From positions 62,001 to 126,000 of the forward strand of contig OZ037845.1 in NCBI GenBank assembly GCA_964035575.1: 64,000 nucleotides of DNA. Direction: 5' to 3'. The stretch is from Rhynchopus sp. YZ270_cl-10 (lineage: Eukaryota; Euglenozoa; Diplonemea; Diplonemida; Diplonemidae). The position numbers were made by a program, and so were the translations under genes. Position 1 is the first letter of the stretch. Each line of letters starts with the position of its first letter. Below the pieces are notes generated by a model. The model worked only from the letters and a program-made list of their open reading frames with translations. It searched no databases and was not told where the DNA came from. Positions 52,001 to 63,300 of this stretch are shown piece by piece.

Positions 52001-55000
52001 ACACCACCGGCACCGCCACACGGGCCTGCAAGAACACCAACCGATGATGAAAGCGTCCCCTCCGCACTCGTGCCATGAAGTGGCAGCGTGAGCATCACGC
52101 TCGCCACTGCCACACTCGGCACCACCATACTCGCCAGAGATGGATTCGCTGTCTGCGATGCAACCACTGCGTCGTTCTTGCGCTTCATCGTGACCAGCTT
52201 TGCCTCCACAGCCGTTGCCGCTGCTGCCATGTTCTCCATGCACGTCTTGTCTGGGAACCTGGTCCCGTACTTGTATCCTGAGCACGTTGTGAACCCGTCT
52301 TGGCATGGCCCCGGTGTGCACACCCTTGGCCAGCAGACGCGCGGCACGCAGACCTCTGGTGTGCAGACCTCAGGGACGCACACCTCCCACCCACAGCACC
52401 CGGTGCAGCCACCTCCTGTGCACACGTTCCCACTGCACTGTCCACCTTCGCAGAACGCGGCCACACACACCTCAGGAGCGCAGATGCGAGGCGTCCAGTA
52501 GCACGTCTGGTAGCGAATCTTCTTCCACCTGCACCCGTATTCGTTCACCCCCTCGTTTGCGTCCACCTCTCTGTGGTTACGTGACCCGCCAATCCCAAAC
52601 GTCCCAGCAAGGTTGTGCACAGCGTCTCCAAGCGCACTGAAGTCCCCACCAGCGAAGTCGTGACCAAGCGAGACAATGTCGCTCAGCCCTGCATCCATCA
52701 GCGCACCCCCAACGTCCGCCAGCACGCCACCGACATCGTCCAGGAAGGGGCCCAGAGTGCTCGCCAGATAGTTCAGCGGCGGGACGTCGAACTGCGCTTT
52801 CACAAAGGTCCACGCATCTGACACCGCCGTCGTTACAGTGTTCCACACATTCTTTGCAACCTGCGCCACATCTTCCGCCACATCCACAACAGCCGCCACC
52901 ACTGCAGCAGGGTTGATGTCGGTCTCCACACTCAAAGAGAACGACGAGTCCAGGAAGTTTGACGTATCCATCGCCGCAGTCCCCGAAATGGTGCTCGTCA
53001 CCCCCAGCACCGACAGCCCCACAGCAAACGAGAGTGTGTCGTCCTGCACCTTCAGCTGCGCCTCCACGCCCACAGCAAAGAGCACGTCGATCCGCGCATC
53101 GAAGATCGCATACGGGTGCGGCACTGCAGCGTCGTAGTCAAACTTCACCTGCCTCACGGTCACCAGCCCGTACAGGAACTCCATATCCGACAGGCCCATG
53201 TGGAACGCTGTGAATTCCCACGGGAAGTACACGTCTGCAGTCGACGCAAGCGCTCCGTTGAAGAGGTTGATCTCCGAGTGGAACGCCAGCTTCTCTGAGT
53301 CGAGCACCAGCGCTACCTCCCCGTACGACTTCAGCAGTGGGATGTCAAACGCGCCCTGGATGTTGACCTCTGCACGCGGCGGGAGGATGTTCATGTCCAC
53401 CAGGAACCGTGCCCCACCTGCTGCCTCCTTGTTCGCATCCAGGTGCGACCCGATGCGCAAGAAGTCGACATTCCCAAACCGGATGAACACAGGGTCCATC
53501 GTTGCGTTGATGTAGAACTGCGACGTGCTGATCGCCACCTCTGCCGCCATCTCCCACCCAACAAAATTCAGGCGCCCTGCAAGCGCAATCCCCTTCGGTA
53601 TAGTCAGCGTGGACGTCCCGAGCACAATGTCCTGCGTCTTCAGCGGACTGAACGAAAGGTACGCATAGCAGTCCATGTCGAGGGTCGTGTGCACAGCGTC
53701 CGCGTCCACCTCAGGGCACGCTGTCGCATAGTCCTTGCTGTACGGGTACAGCCCGGACGCAGCGAACTGCGGCGGCAGTGCCTGCTGGATTCCCTCAAGC
53801 GTCGACGTCACAGCCGACACGTCGACCCCAAGTGCTGCAAACGCCGCCTTCGCCACCGCCAGAGCCTCATCAGACGCCTCGCCGGCAAGCAGCACCAGCC
53901 ACGGCACCTCCTGTGCCGCAAGCTCCGCAATGCCGCCAATCGTCAGGTTCGTCACCATCGCCACAAAGAAGTTGTCCTCAGGCAGCGACGCACTCACCCC
54001 AACATACGCGCGCCCCTCCACGAACGGCTGCGCCTTGTTCTGACAGTTCTCCCGCGACCCGAGGCACACCGCGCCGCCCAGCATGAACCCCGTCGGCAGC
54101 GGCGACTTGACATCCCACTCCATCCCCAGGAACATGTTCCCGATGTGCACGAACGGAATCTTCAACGCCTCGTAGTACCACCCTCCTGCGGTCAGCTTCC
54201 CACGCACCGTCTGCGCCGCAGGCGTCACAATCATGGACAGCTCCCCTTCGAAGTAGACGTCCTTCTGGTCCACAGCCCCGCAGTCCTCGACACACACAAC
54301 CAACGGAAGCGACACCCCAAGCTCCTGCCGCGGCTGGCCCGTGTGAATCAGGTACGCAAACCGCAAGTACGTCGCCGCACCAAACGTGCCCAACGCGTTC
54401 GACACACGGATGTACTTCGCCCTGTCCGTGTCTGCGTCCGTCCCCACGCGCAGCTCCAGCTCCAGATCTCCCTCAAACGTCAGCGACGCAGACACCCCCA
54501 CACGGATGTTCTCCGCCATATCCTTCAGCACCGCCACAAAGTCGCTGTCCGTCTCAGGCAGCAGCACACCCCCGACTGCAGACAGTTTCAGCCTCGACCC
54601 CGTCACCGAGAAGGCCAGCGTCGTGTCCTGCAGCCCCATCGACAGCACAGGTGCCATGATGCTCTGCAGCGTGCTCCCGACACTCGCCACCTCGCCCGAC
54701 GTCGCGAGGTACGCAACACTCCCGATCGTGAGCTCCGCCACATCCACGCTCAGCTCCACGCCGTCGCACGTCTTCGGCGGCCCGACACGTCCCTGCCCGA
54801 TGATCGAAGACAATGTTGTTTTCGTGGGCCCGCACTCCCCTGCACACATGGGCATCACAATCTCGCCCTTTGTCACAATGTCCGAGGACTGCTCGAGGAA
54901 GGCCACCAGCTCCGCTGCTGCTGCTGCGCCATCTGACGTAGCCACTGCCGCCCGACCTGCCGACACGGGGCATGACGTCGCGTCGTAGCCAAGGCTCGCA

Positions 55001-56874
55001 CCGCTGTTAGAGTCTTCCAGGGTGATGGCCTCCGAAAACCCAAACCCGTCCGTAGACGCCACAGCCGCAATGAGTTCTGTCTTCACACTCCGCATCATCT
55101 GCGCGAACATCGCTTTGTTCGTCAGCGCCTCACGCAGGTTGGTCAGTGCCGATGCAGATGCAGTCTTCTTTTTCCCCGCCCCCACGTTTGAGTGTGGGTC
55201 AAACGTGATGCCAAACCCGGCAAACTGAACCCCACGCCACCAGGCATCCGCGTCCACACCCGGCTCGCGCAAACATCCCCAGTGCGGGTGTGCCAGCGTC
55301 ACGTGCAGGTTGGAGATGTGCAGAGCAGAGTTGCGCAGGTACTCGTTTGAGACAGACACCACAAAAGCAAACCCAGAGAAAGACGACGCATCCTTGAACC
55401 AGTCTAGTGAAATGTCCACCGAGTCCCCCACCTCCTTCCAAAAGCCCTTCCTTGCCTCCGTCGAAACCACGTGTGCACGCCGCCCACTCGAGCCAGCTAC
55501 ACACCGCCACGAACCCGACACAAACATACACAAACCCTCGTCCAGGCCGCAGTCCGCGTCGTTGTTGCAAGCAATCCCGCACTCACCACTACCAGACAGG
55601 CACGTCTCCCCAGGCACGCTGCAGTCGCTGTTGCTCATGCACATGGCAGCACCGGGCGCAGGTGTCTTGTCGACACAGAGTCCTCCGTTGCAGTACGCAT
55701 CCAGCCCGCAGCTCGCAGCATCAGCACAGGGCTGCCCTGCCGCAGGCACACACTGCCGCGTCACACAGATCTCCCCCGCTTTTGTGCAGTCTGCCGCCTC
55801 CGTCGCCTTTGTACACTCGCTTGCCAGGCAGCGGTGGTTGTGGCAGAACTGAGTGCCGGGTGTGCACTGCGCATCGCTTGTGCACTCACGCGGCACACAA
55901 CGCTTGTTGTCGAGGCAGACCTCCGACCCAACGTGGCACCCGCTGTCCGAGGCACATGCTGTAGTAGGCTGGCAGCGCTTCGTCCCTGCGATGTCGCACT
56001 TCTGCAGCCCGACGCAGTCGTAGTGCGCATCGCACGCCACCACACAGCGCAGGTTGTCGCACGCCTCCTTCGGTCCGCAGTTTGCTGCGCTCGAGCACAC
56101 ACGCGTGCACTTGTTATCTTCGCAGATCGTCGCCGAACGCGCCTTAGACTTGCAGTCAGCGTCGATAGCACAAGTCTTCTGTCCCTTCTCAAGTGAAAAG
56201 TCGACACCAACACCAACGCCCGTGAACACCTGGTTCGGGTTTGCTGTGTCTACACCCAACGAGAACCCGCCACCTACCGACAGTCCCGCTTTCCAGTTTG
56301 TCGTCAGCTGAAGCTCCCATCCAGGCAGGCCCACACCCAACGACGCTGTGAGCAGTGGGCTTGCAAAGTCGCTCAGCACCCCCGCCGTTCTTTTGCTGTT
56401 ACCTGCGCTCCTGTTCTCCTTCTTCTGCAAGTACTCTGCACGTGCCTGCTGCAATGCGGCCTCGCGCCGTGCCCGGCCTGTGGTCTGGTTGCACACACCC
56501 GTCAACATGTCCATCGCAGGCTCAAGCTGGTCCGTCACCATCTCAATCCCGTCAAACGGTGACCCCGACTCAAAGAACGTCATCATGTCCTCCAGCCCAG
56601 TCTCCAGCTTCGTCTTCAGCTGCCCCAGCACAGCGTCGTCTCTGAAGGCCTCCTCAAACGCGTCTGTGATCCCCAGGTTGTCCATCTTCTCCTCCGCCAG
56701 GCTCATCACAGAGTTCACCACAGTCCCACGGAACTCGTCCAGGTGCTCCTCCAGGTTCTCCGCAAGCACGTTGAGCGTCAGCGGCTCACCTGTGGTCGCT
56801 GTCTCTTCACCTCGCGCACCTGCTGCACACAACGTTACCAGCAACGGCAGCAACACCCTCCTGTGTGTCACCAT
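49012..56874 (-). CDS. Very large secreted cysteine-rich protein (2,620 residues)
   Basis: A single uninterrupted frame. Residues 1-22 (hydrophobic LLPLLVTLCAAG then ARG) are a good signal peptide. Residues ~235-460 contain ~10 short units of C-x5-C-x-(5-8)-C...C type (CVGLQKC, CASDSGCHVGSEVC, CTSDAQCTPGTQFC), like Dickkopf/EGF-type disulfide knots. A long region of beta-rich repeats follows; a second Cys cluster lies at ~1455-1530 (VCVPEVCTPEVCVPRVC); HYR-like segments are at ~1760-2060 (VADACGNTRTAEQIVVLQ, FPEDVTI). Two near-identical ~147-residue C-terminal units are at ~2300-2441 and 2442-2588. No membrane anchor is seen at the C-terminus, so an extracellular matrix, coat or secreted role is inferred. 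Codons strongly prefer G/C in the third position. No orthologue is named with confidence. Confidence 0.85.
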   Translation of the reverse strand: MVTHRRVLLPLLVTLCAAGARGEETATTGEPLTLNVLAENLEEHLDEFRGTVVNSVMSLAEEKMDNLGITDAFEEAFRDDAVLGQLKTKLETGLEDMMTFFESGSPFDGIEMVTDQLEPAMDMLTGVCNQTTGRARREAALQQARAEYLQKKENRSAGNSKRTAGVLSDFASPLLTASLGVGLPGWELQLTTNWKAGLSVGGGFSLGVDTANPNQVFTGVGVGVDFSLEKGQKTCAIDADCKSKARSATICEDNKCTRVCSSAANCGPKEACDNLRCVVACDAHYDCVGLQKCDIAGTKRCQPTTACASDSGCHVGSEVCLDNKRCVPRECTSDAQCTPGTQFCHNHRCLASECTKATEAADCTKAGEICVTRQCVPAAGQPCADAASCGLDAYCNGGLCVDKTPAPGAAMCMSNSDCSVPGETCLSGSGECGIACNNDADCGLDEGLCMFVSGSWRCVAGSSGRRAHVVSTEARKGFWKEVGDSVDISLDWFKDASSFSGFAFVVSVSNEYLRNSALHISNLHVTLAHPHWGCLREPGVDADAWWRGVQFAGFGITFDPHSNVGAGKKKTASASALTNLREALTNKAMFAQMMRSVKTELIAAVASTDGFGFSEAITLEDSNSGASLGYDATSCPVSAGRAAVATSDGAAAAAELVAFLEQSSDIVTKGEIVMPMCAGECGPTKTTLSSIIGQGRVGPPKTCDGVELSVDVAELTIGSVAYLATSGEVASVGSTLQSIMAPVLSMGLQDTTLAFSVTGSRLKLSAVGGVLLPETDSDFVAVLKDMAENIRVGVSASLTFEGDLELELRVGTDADTDRAKYIRVSNALGTFGAATYLRFAYLIHTGQPRQELGVSLPLVVCVEDCGAVDQKDVYFEGELSMIVTPAAQTVRGKLTAGGWYYEALKIPFVHIGNMFLGMEWDVKSPLPTGFMLGGAVCLGSRENCQNKAQPFVEGRAYVGVSASLPEDNFFVAMVTNLTIGGIAELAAQEVPWLVLLAGEASDEALAVAKAAFAALGVDVSAVTSTLEGIQQALPPQFAASGLYPYSKDYATACPEVDADAVHTTLDMDCYAYLSFSPLKTQDIVLGTSTLTIPKGIALAGRLNFVGWEMAAEVAISTSQFYINATMDPVFIRFGNVDFLRIGSHLDANKEAAGGARFLVDMNILPPRAEVNIQGAFDIPLLKSYGEVALVLDSEKLAFHSEINLFNGALASTADVYFPWEFTAFHMGLSDMEFLYGLVTVRQVKFDYDAAVPHPYAIFDARIDVLFAVGVEAQLKVQDDTLSFAVGLSVLGVTSTISGTAAMDTSNFLDSSFSLSVETDINPAAVVAAVVDVAEDVAQVAKNVWNTVTTAVSDAWTFVKAQFDVPPLNYLASTLGPFLDDVGGVLADVGGALMDAGLSDIVSLGHDFAGGDFSALGDAVHNLAGTFGIGGSRNHREVDANEGVNEYGCRWKKIRYQTCYWTPRICAPEVCVAAFCEGGQCSGNVCTGGGCTGCCGWEVCVPEVCTPEVCVPRVCWPRVCTPGPCQDGFTTCSGYKYGTRFPDKTCMENMAAAATAVEAKLVTMKRKNDAVVASQTANPSLASMVVPSVAVASVMLTLPLHGTSAEGTLSSSVGVLAGPCGGAGGVQPASAGTVAFNMATEAEFAASVASAQVALAASVSGVLLSKQCGLGADILSEAGKVTYATPTLAPASDYSVLCSQSLHLPAGMPAFASVDARCHAGKVVQMVSATSLSATAFPNRVCGSSFLRVLWKGHDAGVCGGETEEVVQVVTVVPVVIESFPEDVTITNEDSLLPSHTGVPETSACFDGADITYTDVVTASQAECGVWTVVRTWTVEPPVFEECSGTHLQGETRVQKITVRDVAGPAFTRLPEELLYVPFFETWGVKSDIPMSAESLGAGMEAHGMHSYPTTTTSKDSALTITAAAAPESQCRADGLARFTRTWTVADACGNTRTAEQIVVLQHPPAELVATQTRNLHMLFAHSTGVAQGTDVCHAGKVVTGGRRDFVPIHHGDHATDDVCGTGPWDESGCRKLAETVDYVAQVHAVAPVFATFPADTTVDLGSSVEPSVTGWPSVLAFCGTPYTLVHSDAAVVEQACGASTFVRTWKLQPYYIGCGDASAVYDARLTTTRVQVITVRAVPATDVLSAPGAVTAQGVCTQGHYDVSFGASSTARLPVNGDTLSTPALDLTGIDSKLQGMMAFIPQEPLVGGETVTARCCATGGCEVVIAAYSCLPCSVGQDGGISSTLCGLGLQSTPCGAHFGDDGKNMDTFRTFLDADTELSFALNGPTEATAVFVGTVIKHSVVELPPSTTASLLHGIAVFGGTNVHITSDSPTLTYSPQGTMRDNMQAWGDRTYTLSNIPMELQSATYYRPSLVKSIAPGTAISVTGTGWLTMYMIVEVGFGRHGNFPASLPAAGWTEVLAGERPEWVQGVGLQHEMAVYKKHIALTAVVLPPSTTASLVHGIAVFGGTNVHLTSDSPTLTYSPQGTMRDNMQAWGDRTYTLSNIPTELQSATYYRPSLVKSIESGTGIYIAGEGVLTMYMIVEVGHGRHGNFPASLPAAGWTEVLAGERPEWVQGVGLQHEMAVYKKQILLNEPASRAPASEWCPRQQTPFPSCVCPA
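49105..49980 (-). repeat. Recent tandem duplication of a 444-bp coding unit
   Basis: Units 49105-49540 and about 49549-49980 encode PPSTTASL(L/V)HGIAVFGGTN and the rest with few changes. The change is in frame (148 codons) and lies at the extreme C-terminus. Confidence 0.9.
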
Positions 56875-57397
56875 CGTGTCGCCTGTCTCCGTCGGGTACG
56901 TCTCGGTGTGGGTGTGTCTCGCTGGCTTAACTTGTCTTGGTGGTTCTTAAAAACTTTGACTTTTAGTGTATAAATAATCTGTTTTGCGGGGGTGGTGTGG
57001 AAAAGGAAAATATGAGCAGCAGAAATTCTGTGCAACAGAACCGCAGGACTCGAAAAACAGGGCAAAAGCACTGCAGATGTAATGTTATAATGTGATGTTG
57101 TGGTGTTGATGTGAGACCACTAAGACCTGCACTAAGCAGAACATTAAAATGTTGTCAACAGCTTGTCGCCTCCAGTCAACCGGTTCAGCAGGACTATCAG
57201 GTCTTAACAACTGCTCGGATACAATGAACGAAGTAGAGGAAAAGAAAGGAACTATTTTTTTAACACACTCTATATTTTATGTGCCTTTACACATGTGAAG
57301 AAGACAACGTTCGTAAGGCATAAACGCTTGCTCAGCAAAAAAAAATAAAATGGTTGATGAAATACATCACACCGAAGATGTTCTATCTATTCTCTAA
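56875..57397. other. Intergenic between two minus-strand genes
   Basis: AT-rich island between GC-rich genes; no ORF. It should hold the promoter and leader of the secreted-protein gene and the 3' end of the upstream gene. No motif was recognised with confidence. Confidence 0.5.
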
Positions 57398-60300
57398 TCA
57401 CGCAGGTCTTAAGGCTGCAGGGAGAGCGCGACCACGACTCCTGCCTCTCGGTGGGGAAGTCCCACCTTGTCCTTTCGGTGTGCCAGCGAGGAGTGCGCTG
57501 CGGGCCAGAGGCGCACCACGCCCACGTCCACCGGGTGAAGGAGCTCTAGTTTTGCTGTTGACACTCAGCGGCATTTCCTGGGCACGGACAGTTGGGCGTG
57601 TGGTGGCACAAATGTCGCACCGTGTTGCGAAGTCATGATTCTTAAATGTACATGCAGAACATGTCCAGCCTGTGGATGCTTCTCCTACAGGGACAGGAGC
57701 GGCTGGAGCGGCAGAAGCGGCAGGGGGAGCAGGTGGTGCTGTCGGTGTTGCTTGTGGAACGGAAGATGTCCCAAATGAGGATGCAAGTCTCGCAGCAGCA
57801 ACTGAATCTTCTGACTGAAGATGCGATGCGTCCAGTGAAAGCTGTGTCTGAGGAGTAGGCGGTGACTTAGTGGCGGCTCTTCGTGGGAACTTGATCTCCT
57901 TGGACTCCTTCATCATGTACTCAATGTATTTCTGGTTCAACTTTCCTTCAGCATTGTACTTGAAGGCAAGGTAGGTGTAGCAGGCAAGCTCCCACAAGGC
58001 CTTCCCCGCTGACTTCGGTGCACCGTGACCTTTCCGCACTGCAATGGCTGTCTCAATTCCAAGTCTGAGTGCCAACCATGCAGACCTGTCAGCAGCCGTG
58101 AAGTCTATGTTCTTCTCGGTTCGCAGAAGTGTGAATTTGTACCTGCAAAAAGGAAGAATTTGTGGGTCCTTTTTCGTTGCAGCTTCTGCATCTTGGTACC
58201 ATCCATTCACAGATCCGTGCTGGTACTGCACTGCCTGGGTCGATGCCAGAGAGACGCTTTGCCTTGGGTCGGCGTTCTCAGGCTTTGTGTACCACTTCAG
58301 CTCTGTCATGTCCTCTGACAGAATGACCCACCTCAGATGTGACACCGCACCCTCAGTTGTGCTATGTCTTTTGGCCCAAACACCAGAGTGCGCATTTTTG
58401 AGTGATTGCAGGAGCAAGTCTGACATGGCCTCGGAGTCAACTCGCGGGGACTCGGAATACAATTCCCCACTTGCGTCGGATGCTGTGGACCCTTCTTCTT
58501 CGCCTGTAGCACTCGAGCTGCTTGTCGCATGTGTTCGCTCGGAGTACAGCATACTTCCATCGCGGTGGAGGTTAAGATTGTGCGCAGATGGTGAAGGTTG
58601 AAGTGTGACATCAGGCACGTCGTGCTCAACCCCAGCCCACTCTGCCATTTGACAAATCTTCCTCAAGGTTCCCAACTTGTCGGTAGTCGGAAGGTCGGCA
58701 ATCCTGTTGGTGTCTGGGAAGAACAGACGTTTCTCGCCCTGGTACCGCATCTGCTTGAAGTCCGGTCTCGCCTCGCCGTCCAACATGTAGCACATCGTCT
58801 TACCCGCTCCAGAGGAGCTCGCAACAAATTTGATCTCGGCACCGTCGAATGGATCTGCGTACACAATCGGTGTTGGAACGTCTACTGTAACAGTGATGAC
58901 TGGTTGCGGTTCAGACGCTTGTGACACGTGTGACGCTTGTGATTCCTGTGAAACTGCCAACGTGTCGGGTTCGGCTAAGTCCTCAACTGACGGCTCTAGT
59001 GCTGCATCGGCAGCTGTTCCTGGAAGAGACGGTGTCGTTGGGGGGCTGAGGTCGCTGATGTCGGGTTGCTGCATTGCTGGCTCCGTCCTCTGGCCGTCGT
59101 TGGAGGACTTATTTGTTCTGTCAAATTCTGGAAGCTCCAATTCGGGCACAAGGAACCCTGCTGCTGCGGTTGTGTCCCTCATCCGCTCGATGGAACCGGC
59201 GTGGCTGTACTTGACTCCATTTGCAATTTCTTCGTGACTCGCTCCTGCCACGGGACAGAATTTGCAGGACTGGGTTGGCTTTTTGCAGTACGGGCATTGA
59301 ATATGCGCAAGATGTGGCACTCCGGTGGCTGTGCAAAAACCGTGCTGAGTTGGGTCTCGTTCGCAGTCCGGACACGTCAGTAAGGAGCCTCTTATGCTTA
59401 GATGTTGTTCGTAAAGTGAACGCAAACTTCCTGAAGGGTGCTCGCCTCTCAAAGGTGGTTCAACAGCTGCAGGCGTTCCTTCTGCATCTGGCTGCTCTTC
59501 CCCTTCCTGGGTCGCTCTCTTCACGGGGGTGACGACATCCTCAGAAACGACTTTTGGACGTGGGAAACCGCTGTAGGGAGCACTCACCTTCCCCTGCATT
59601 GCCTGGTGGAGAAACTCTTTCTCTGTGTCAAGCCCGCTGTCGTCAGACTCCGCAGGTTTTTTGTCCAGAAACTTCGAGGGCAACACAGCAACACCACCCT
59701 TCCACCCCAACTCACGTTGTTCGTTGGTGCGGACATCTTTGCCAGGTTCGTCACCGTGCATGTTCTTGTGGAAGGCGGGCACTACAACATCGAACATTGC
59801 ATCGAAGCCTTCAGTTGATGTGTCTGCAAATGAAGCGTCAGCAGATCTTGACAGCTCATTCAAAGACTCTGGGTCAACAGCAACTACGTATGAATTGCCA
59901 TGCTCGTCTGTGAAAGCGCTGCCAAACGAATCGTTGTGGGCGTCCTGTCTGGCTTGCTTCACTCTTGTGCGAGCTTGTATCGTGCGGCGCGGCGACTCCC
60001 TCTTGTGACGCTGTGCGTCCATTTCTTGCCTGACCCGTATGCGGCTTGGTGACTCTCGCCTCTCGTCTTCGTGGTCGCTGTGCACCTCCTTCCCCTTGGC
60101 GTACTTCCCACCTTGGATGTGCTGGATGTCTTCACGCATGCGTACATTTGCGTTCACATTTCTTGATTGGTGAATCTTCTCCTTAGGGGTAGGCGACGGG
60201 ACGTGAGGTGCGGCTCTCATAGGTGGGCTGTCTTTCGAATCCCAATACTCGGGTACTGTGCTTCTGTCAGGAGTGCGCCAGTCCCCGTGTGCCTTCGTCG

Positions 60301-63300
60301 GAGTCGGGCTCACCCTTCCCCCGACGCTTGGGAGTGAGAAGTCTTCGATGCCTGCAGAGGGGCTCCTCCGTCGGGGTGGGCTCTCGCTGTAGCTCCTGCC
60401 CGGGGCCTCGATGAGGGAGCTTGGTTGCGTCTTGTGTCGACGCGCTGTGCTGAGTGGCGTTGACGGCTGTGCTGTGGACAAGGGGGTCAAAGGGTCGAAG
60501 GAGTGGTCAGCTCTGGAGGAGGTGGACAGGTCGGCTTGTGTTTCGCTCTTGATAGCAGCAATCTCGCTTTGAATGTTGCGCTTCGTGACCACACGGTCTG
60601 CAGACGTGTACTGGCTGGAATAGCTCGACTGTCCAGCACTGCGACGCCTCTCAGCATTGAGTGGCGTCGCCGTCGACTCGGATGACGAGAGACCTGTCTG
60701 CTCGGTGTGCGTCCTCCCGTCTGAGTCGGACATGAGTTCCCTCCGCACCTCAGGCCTGTGCACGTGGCCGTGCCCCTTGTTGCGACGCACCGTTGTCGGG
60801 TGTCCATCCGCCTCTTCGAAGCCAGTGCGGTGTCTTGTCCTGCTAGATGGGTCTGCCGTTCTGCTCCTGTTGTGCGCATTGGGTGTCGACGGGTGTATCG
60901 TCCCTCTCCTGACACTCTCCTCTCTGCGGTGCTCGTGCCCCTCCAGCGAGGACAGGTTATGCTCACTCAGACGTGCCTCTCTCCTGTCGTGAGAAGTCCC
61001 CCTCCTCACACGGGTCTCTGTCGCGTGTTCGGTCTTCCTCTGGAACGCCTTCGGCACCTCTGCTGGGGACGGCGCACGCTCGTCTGTTCTCTCGTCTAAG
61101 GATCCATCCCACTCACGCTCCTCGCGCTTCTGACCCTTAGTGCCCTGCCTCGTGGGGCGTGGGGGTGGCGGAAGCGAAGACCCTGTGCTGCTTGTGTCCT
61201 TGTACGTGTCATGCTTCGACGCAGACCCGATGGGGACAGAGCTGGAGCTGAGACTGCTCAACCCACTGAGCACATTGTTCTTCTCCTCGCGTCCGTACCT
61301 GCCTTCCCTGCGGTAGCTGCTGTGCGATGTGGAGGACGGCGACAGGGAGCGGATGCGGCGTTTCGATGTGTGCTTCGTTCGCCACTCGGACGACGTGTCT
61401 GAGTCGACAGCCTTGCGCACCTCCCTCCCCTTCTTCTCGTGCTTCCTTTCTGACTGTGGGGTATGGTTGCGCTTACGCGGCGGTGTCTGCGACCGTGCCT
61501 CCTCACGCACACCGTCGAGCAGCTTGTCGCTTGTCTGCACTCCTTTCGTCGACGTCTGGCCACGTCGCTCCCGCCCCGTCGGCACAGAACGCTCCGCAAT
61601 GGTGTCTTGCACCTCCCCAAGGAAGTCGCGCGTGTGCGTGCTTGCAGGTGTGTTGTTCACCTCCGGGAGCGTAAGTGGTGACGTGCTGCGGTGGCGTGTG
61701 TGCACCTGCGGCGTTGCCATGCCTGAACGCTCCTGTGGTGTGTTGTTCCACGTGTCGTGTGGGTCACCCGTCGCCATGTTCACACCACCTGGAGTGAAGT
61801 TTAGGTTCAGGACAACACCCCGCCTCTGTGCCTCGGCGTGGACATGCGACAGGTTGCTCCCGTGTGTCTCCAGCAGGTGTGGTGTGTACGCCGTGGAGCG
61901 CGTTGGAGAGAAGTTGGGTGCGCTGTGGGACGGCGGCAGTTCCTTGCTGAGGTACATGAACGCGTCCTCGCTGTCGTACTCGTTGGAGGGAACCCGCAGC
62001 GGCGAGTTGGGGCGGAACACACGCGGCCGGTGTGTGTCGTCTGTGGAGTCCTCGCTTGTCTGCGCACCTTGCTCTGTTTGTCTGGTAAGCATCTCCTTCT
62101 CCAGCTCCTCCAGATGTTTGAGGTGTGCCAACTCCGATGCCGTGAGTGCACTCTTCGCCTTCACCTCGTCGTAGTACAGCTCCAGCTCTGCGTAGTTGAA
62201 CAGAGCACCACGCCCTTCACGGTTCTTCGCAAAGTCTTGCAGCATCCTCTTCTTCTCCTCCGAGCACGGAAGGGGGGAGCGGTCCCGCTTGGGTGGCGAA
62301 TTGCCCGTGCGCACAGGGGTATGGCGTGGTGTGCGGTTCGCTTTGTCGACAGACTCATCCGAATGTCTCCGCTCTGACTTGCCTGGCCACGGCATCGAAG
62401 TGTTTCTTGACCTGCGGAAACATGGACTTTTCGTGCGCTGCTGTCCTTCTACGGAGCTGAGTGTGCTGGTGAGAACCCTGTCCTTCGGTACAAGATCTGC
62501 GCTGGACAGTGCTGGCGACGAAATGTCTGTATCCAGAGCATTGGAAGCTTTTCCTGAACGCGACCGCCGAACTGACTTCCGCTTTTCCTTGCTTGCCGTC
62601 CTTCTCTCTCTGTTGCTGGGAACGTCTTCACTGGAACTCTGCTTTATTGACGAGTGCGAACGACTTTCACGAGATGAAGTCCTGCCTTGCAGCTCTCTGA
62701 TAGGTGTACGCTTCTCTCTTGGTTGCTTCCGTTCTGGTGTGTCGGTTGTCACTTCTTGGCTCGAGGTCGTGGCTTTGCTTGAGTGTGAACGACTTTCGCG
62801 AGATGCAGTTCTGCCCTGCAACTCTCTCACAGGTGTACGCTTCTCCCTCGGGCGCTTCTGTTCTTGTGTAATTTCTTGGGTAGACGTGGACGCGGAGATG
62901 GAAGTATGCGAACGACTTTCACGAGACGAAGTCCTGCCTTGCAGCTCTCTCACAGGTGTACGCTTCTCTCTTGGCTTCTGTTCTTGTGTAACTTCTTGAC
63001 TAGATGTCGAAGCAGAGATGGAAACGTGCGAACGACTCTCATGAGATGCGGTCCTGCCTGGCATACCCTGCTTCCGTTCTGGTGTGTCTTTTGACAGTTC
63101 TTGGCTCGAGGTCGTGGCTTTGCTTGAGTGTGAACGATGTTCCCGAGAAGCAGTTCTGCCCTGCAACTCTCTCACAGGTGTACGCTTCTCTCTGGGGTGC
63201 TTCAGATCTTGTGGAGCTTCTTGGCTGGACGTGGATGCGGAGATGGAAGCCTTCCGTGAACGGCGTGTTGGCGTTGCGCTCTTGCCTTGCTGTTCTCTGA

